Shown: positions 62,478 through 64,000 of the stretch, piece after piece | Layout: every line of letters begins with the position of its first letter | Numbering within the stretch: position 1 is the first letter of the stretch | Source of the DNA: Sphingomonas flavalba | GTDB lineage: Bacteria > Pseudomonadota > Alphaproteobacteria > Sphingomonadales > Sphingomonadaceae | Reading direction: 5' to 3' | Assembly: GCF_004796535.1 (NCBI RefSeq) | Contig: NZ_SPHY01000012.1 | Coordinates: 1 to 64,000, forward strand | Length of the DNA stretch: 64,000 nucleotides | Notes under the pieces: model-generated | The model's input: only the letters and a program-made list of their open reading frames with translations | Told to the model about the DNA's origin: nothing | Databases searched by the model: none | Made by a program: the position numbers and the translations under genes

Positions 62478-64000
62478 GTGCATTTTCGTGGAATGTTGCG
62501 GGCGACCGCTGCCCTGTCCCTGCTGTTCGCCGCCGCCGCTCCGGCCGTGGCCGCCCAGGCCGAGCCGGCCAACGACATTCCCGCCCGTTTCACGCCGCCG
62601 TCCGAGCGCAACGACTATGTCAAGCGTGTCGAGATGGTGCCGATGCGCGACGGGGTGAAGCTCTACACCGTCATCGTCATCCCCAAGGGCGCGAAGAACG
62701 CGCCGATCCTTTTGACCCGCACCCCCTACAACGCCGCCGGGCGCACCACCCGGATGGACAGCCCCAACATGCTGTCGATCCTGCCCGAAGGGGACGAGGT
62801 GTTCGTCAAGGACGGCTATATCCGCGTGTTCCAGGACGTGCGCGGCAAATACGGGTCGGAAGGCGACTACAAGTTGACCCGTCCGGTCCGCGGCCCGCTG
62901 AACGAGACGGCGACCGATCATGTCACTGATGCGTGGGATACGGTCGACTGGCTGGTCAAGAACGTATCCGAATCGAACGGCCGGGTCGGCATGGTCGGCT
63001 CGTCCTACGAAGGGCTGACCGTGGTCATGGCGCTGCTCGATCCGCACCCCGCGCTGAAGGTCGCGGCGCCGGAAAGCCCGATGGTCGACGGCTGGATGGG
63101 CGACGACTGGTTCCACCACGGCGCCTTCCGCCAGGTCAACATCGGCTGGATGCAGTCGCAGACCGGCTTCAAGGGCGCCGGCAAGGGCCCGGCACTCGGC
63201 ATCTACGACCAGTATGAAACCTTCCTGCGCTTCGGTTCGGCCGGCGATTGGGCGAAGGTTTCGGGTTTCGACCAACTGCCCGCATGGCGGCGCATGGTCG
63301 AGCATCCGGCCTATGATGGCTACTGGCAGGGCCAGGCGCTCGACAAGCTGCTTGTCGCCAACCCGTCCAAGGTCCCGACGATGTGGGAACAGGGCCTGTG
63401 GGACCAGGAGGACATGTATGGCGCGATCGCCAGTTGGGAGGCGCTGACCAAGGCCGGGCACGGCGCCAACAACTTCCTGGTGATGGGGCCGTGGCGGCAC
63501 AGCCAGGCCAATTACGACGGGTCCAGCCTTGGGCCGTTAAAGTGGGATGGCGACACCGCGCTGCAGTGGCGCCGGGACGTGCTGCTGCCCTTCTTCAATC
63601 ATTATCTGAAGGACGGCCCAGCCTTCACCCCGCCGCGCGCCTTCCTCTACAACACCGGCGAGAACCGTTGGGATCGCTACAATACCTGGCCGCTTGCCTG
63701 CGAATCGGGCTGCCCGTCGCCGTTGAAGCCGCTCTACCTGCAGCCCGGCTTCGGCCTCGGTTTTGCGAAGCCGTCCGATACCGGCGCCGACAGCTATGTG
63801 TCCGACCCGGCCAAGCCGGTGCCGTATCTGACCCGGCCGATCAGCTTCGGCCAGCGCGACCGCTGGCAGACCTGGCTGGTGTCCGACCAGCGCGCGGTCG
63901 ACGGGCGGCCGGACGTGCTGACCTATACCAGTGAGGTGCTGACCAGTCCGGTGCGCCTGTCCGGCGTGCCCTATGCCGACATCTATGCCCGCACCACCGG
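62478..64000 (+). CDS. Exported CocE/NonD family hydrolase (3' end beyond window)
   Basis: The frame runs open from GTG 62478 (GGAGG 8 bp upstream) to the window edge: at least 507 residues, with the C-terminus missing. A signal peptide (LRATAALSLLFAAAAPAVAAQA) precedes VEMVPMRDGVKLYTVIVIPK, the usual start of the X-Pro dipeptidyl-peptidase/CocE fold. The nucleophile elbow is MVGSSYEGLTVVMA, as in alpha-amino-acid ester hydrolases and glutaryl-7-ACA acylases. DVRGKYGSEGDY and MGPWRHSQANYDG follow, with the latter carrying the catalytic His. It cleaves esters or amides of amino acids or acyl groups in the periplasm. Confidence 0.9.
   Translation, partial: MHFRGMLRATAALSLLFAAAAPAVAAQAEPANDIPARFTPPSERNDYVKRVEMVPMRDGVKLYTVIVIPKGAKNAPILLTRTPYNAAGRTTRMDSPNMLSILPEGDEVFVKDGYIRVFQDVRGKYGSEGDYKLTRPVRGPLNETATDHVTDAWDTVDWLVKNVSESNGRVGMVGSSYEGLTVVMALLDPHPALKVAAPESPMVDGWMGDDWFHHGAFRQVNIGWMQSQTGFKGAGKGPALGIYDQYETFLRFGSAGDWAKVSGFDQLPAWRRMVEHPAYDGYWQGQALDKLLVANPSKVPTMWEQGLWDQEDMYGAIASWEALTKAGHGANNFLVMGPWRHSQANYDGSSLGPLKWDGDTALQWRRDVLLPFFNHYLKDGPAFTPPRAFLYNTGENRWDRYNTWPLACESGCPSPLKPLYLQPGFGLGFAKPSDTGADSYVSDPAKPVPYLTRPISFGQRDRWQTWLVSDQRAVDGRPDVLTYTSEVLTSPVRLSGVPYADIYARTT

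Noticed and set aside
60705-63500. A 931-codon minus-strand frame across the TetR, PrnB-like and CocE genes
   Set aside because: It is another high-GC shadow spanning three recognisable + strand genes. It has no motifs and an Arg/His/Asp-rich composition.

Overview
The window is a high-GC (about two thirds G+C by eye), gene-dense stretch of an alphaproteobacterial chromosome. The gene content and order point to Sphingomonadales (Sphingomonas or a close relative). The signs are the order coxB-coxA-ctaB-ctaG-coxC-DUF983-SURF1-thrC, two large TonB-dependent receptors, two MucR/Ros regulators, a FecI/FecR surface-signalling pair, KorAB, and the block tsaB-rimI-fur-plsC-miaB-phoH-ybeY-corC. I see no rRNA, tRNA, CRISPR array, transposase or prophage gene, so this is mostly core chromosome with some accessory loci.

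Layout. Positions 1-8485 (+) carry an aa3-type cytochrome c oxidase operon (structural genes, haem O synthase, CtaG and SURF1 assembly factors), running into threonine synthase and an RNA-type methyltransferase. Next come a candidate small RNA with a strong intrinsic terminator (about 8570-8701), mucR1 (-) and a 993-residue TonB-dependent receptor (-). Positions 13002-15487 hold folE, a GNAT protein, hemF and trmL. The cytochrome bc1 operon petABC plus apt follows at 15708-18978, then a membrane diguanylate cyclase. A MaoC hydratase and an HSL-type esterase (-) precede the 2-oxoacid:ferredoxin oxidoreductase korAB (+), a cyclopropane-fatty-acid-synthase-like protein and a beta-lactamase-fold serine hydrolase.

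Positions 27942-36253 form the most system-like accessory locus. An anti-sigma FecR and an ECF sigma factor (-) stand divergent from an STN-domain TonB receptor, an exported gamma-glutamyltransferase and an exported M20 amidohydrolase (+). It reads as outer-membrane signalling coupled to uptake and periplasmic cleavage of a gamma-glutamyl or N-acyl amino-acid compound. A PQQ/sorbosone-type dehydrogenase follows (-). Positions 37784-48168 (-) are housekeeping: corC, ybeY, phoH, miaB, plsC, fur, mucR2, rimI, tsaB, a nitroreductase, an Nfu-type Fe-S carrier, an M20 peptidase and an aspartyl/asparaginyl beta-hydroxylase-like protein. Positions 48430-59070 contain a DEAD-box helicase, PhzF, a CDF cation exporter, pdxH, a CbpA-like DnaJ, YihY, fabI, an ABC-2 exporter, a 2OG-Fe(II) oxygenase and homoserine dehydrogenase.

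The right end (59195-64000) has a CitE-like lyase (-), a 130-residue orphan (-) and a divergent TetR regulator with a perfect 18-bp inverted-repeat operator lying on its promoter. It ends with a PrnB-like (DUF1864) haem-dioxygenase-superfamily protein and a CocE/NonD hydrolase cut by the window edge. Three copies of a large palindromic repeat sit exactly between convergent gene pairs (20761-20886, 54824-54902, 59105-59187). They are probably bidirectional terminators carried on a dispersed repeat family.
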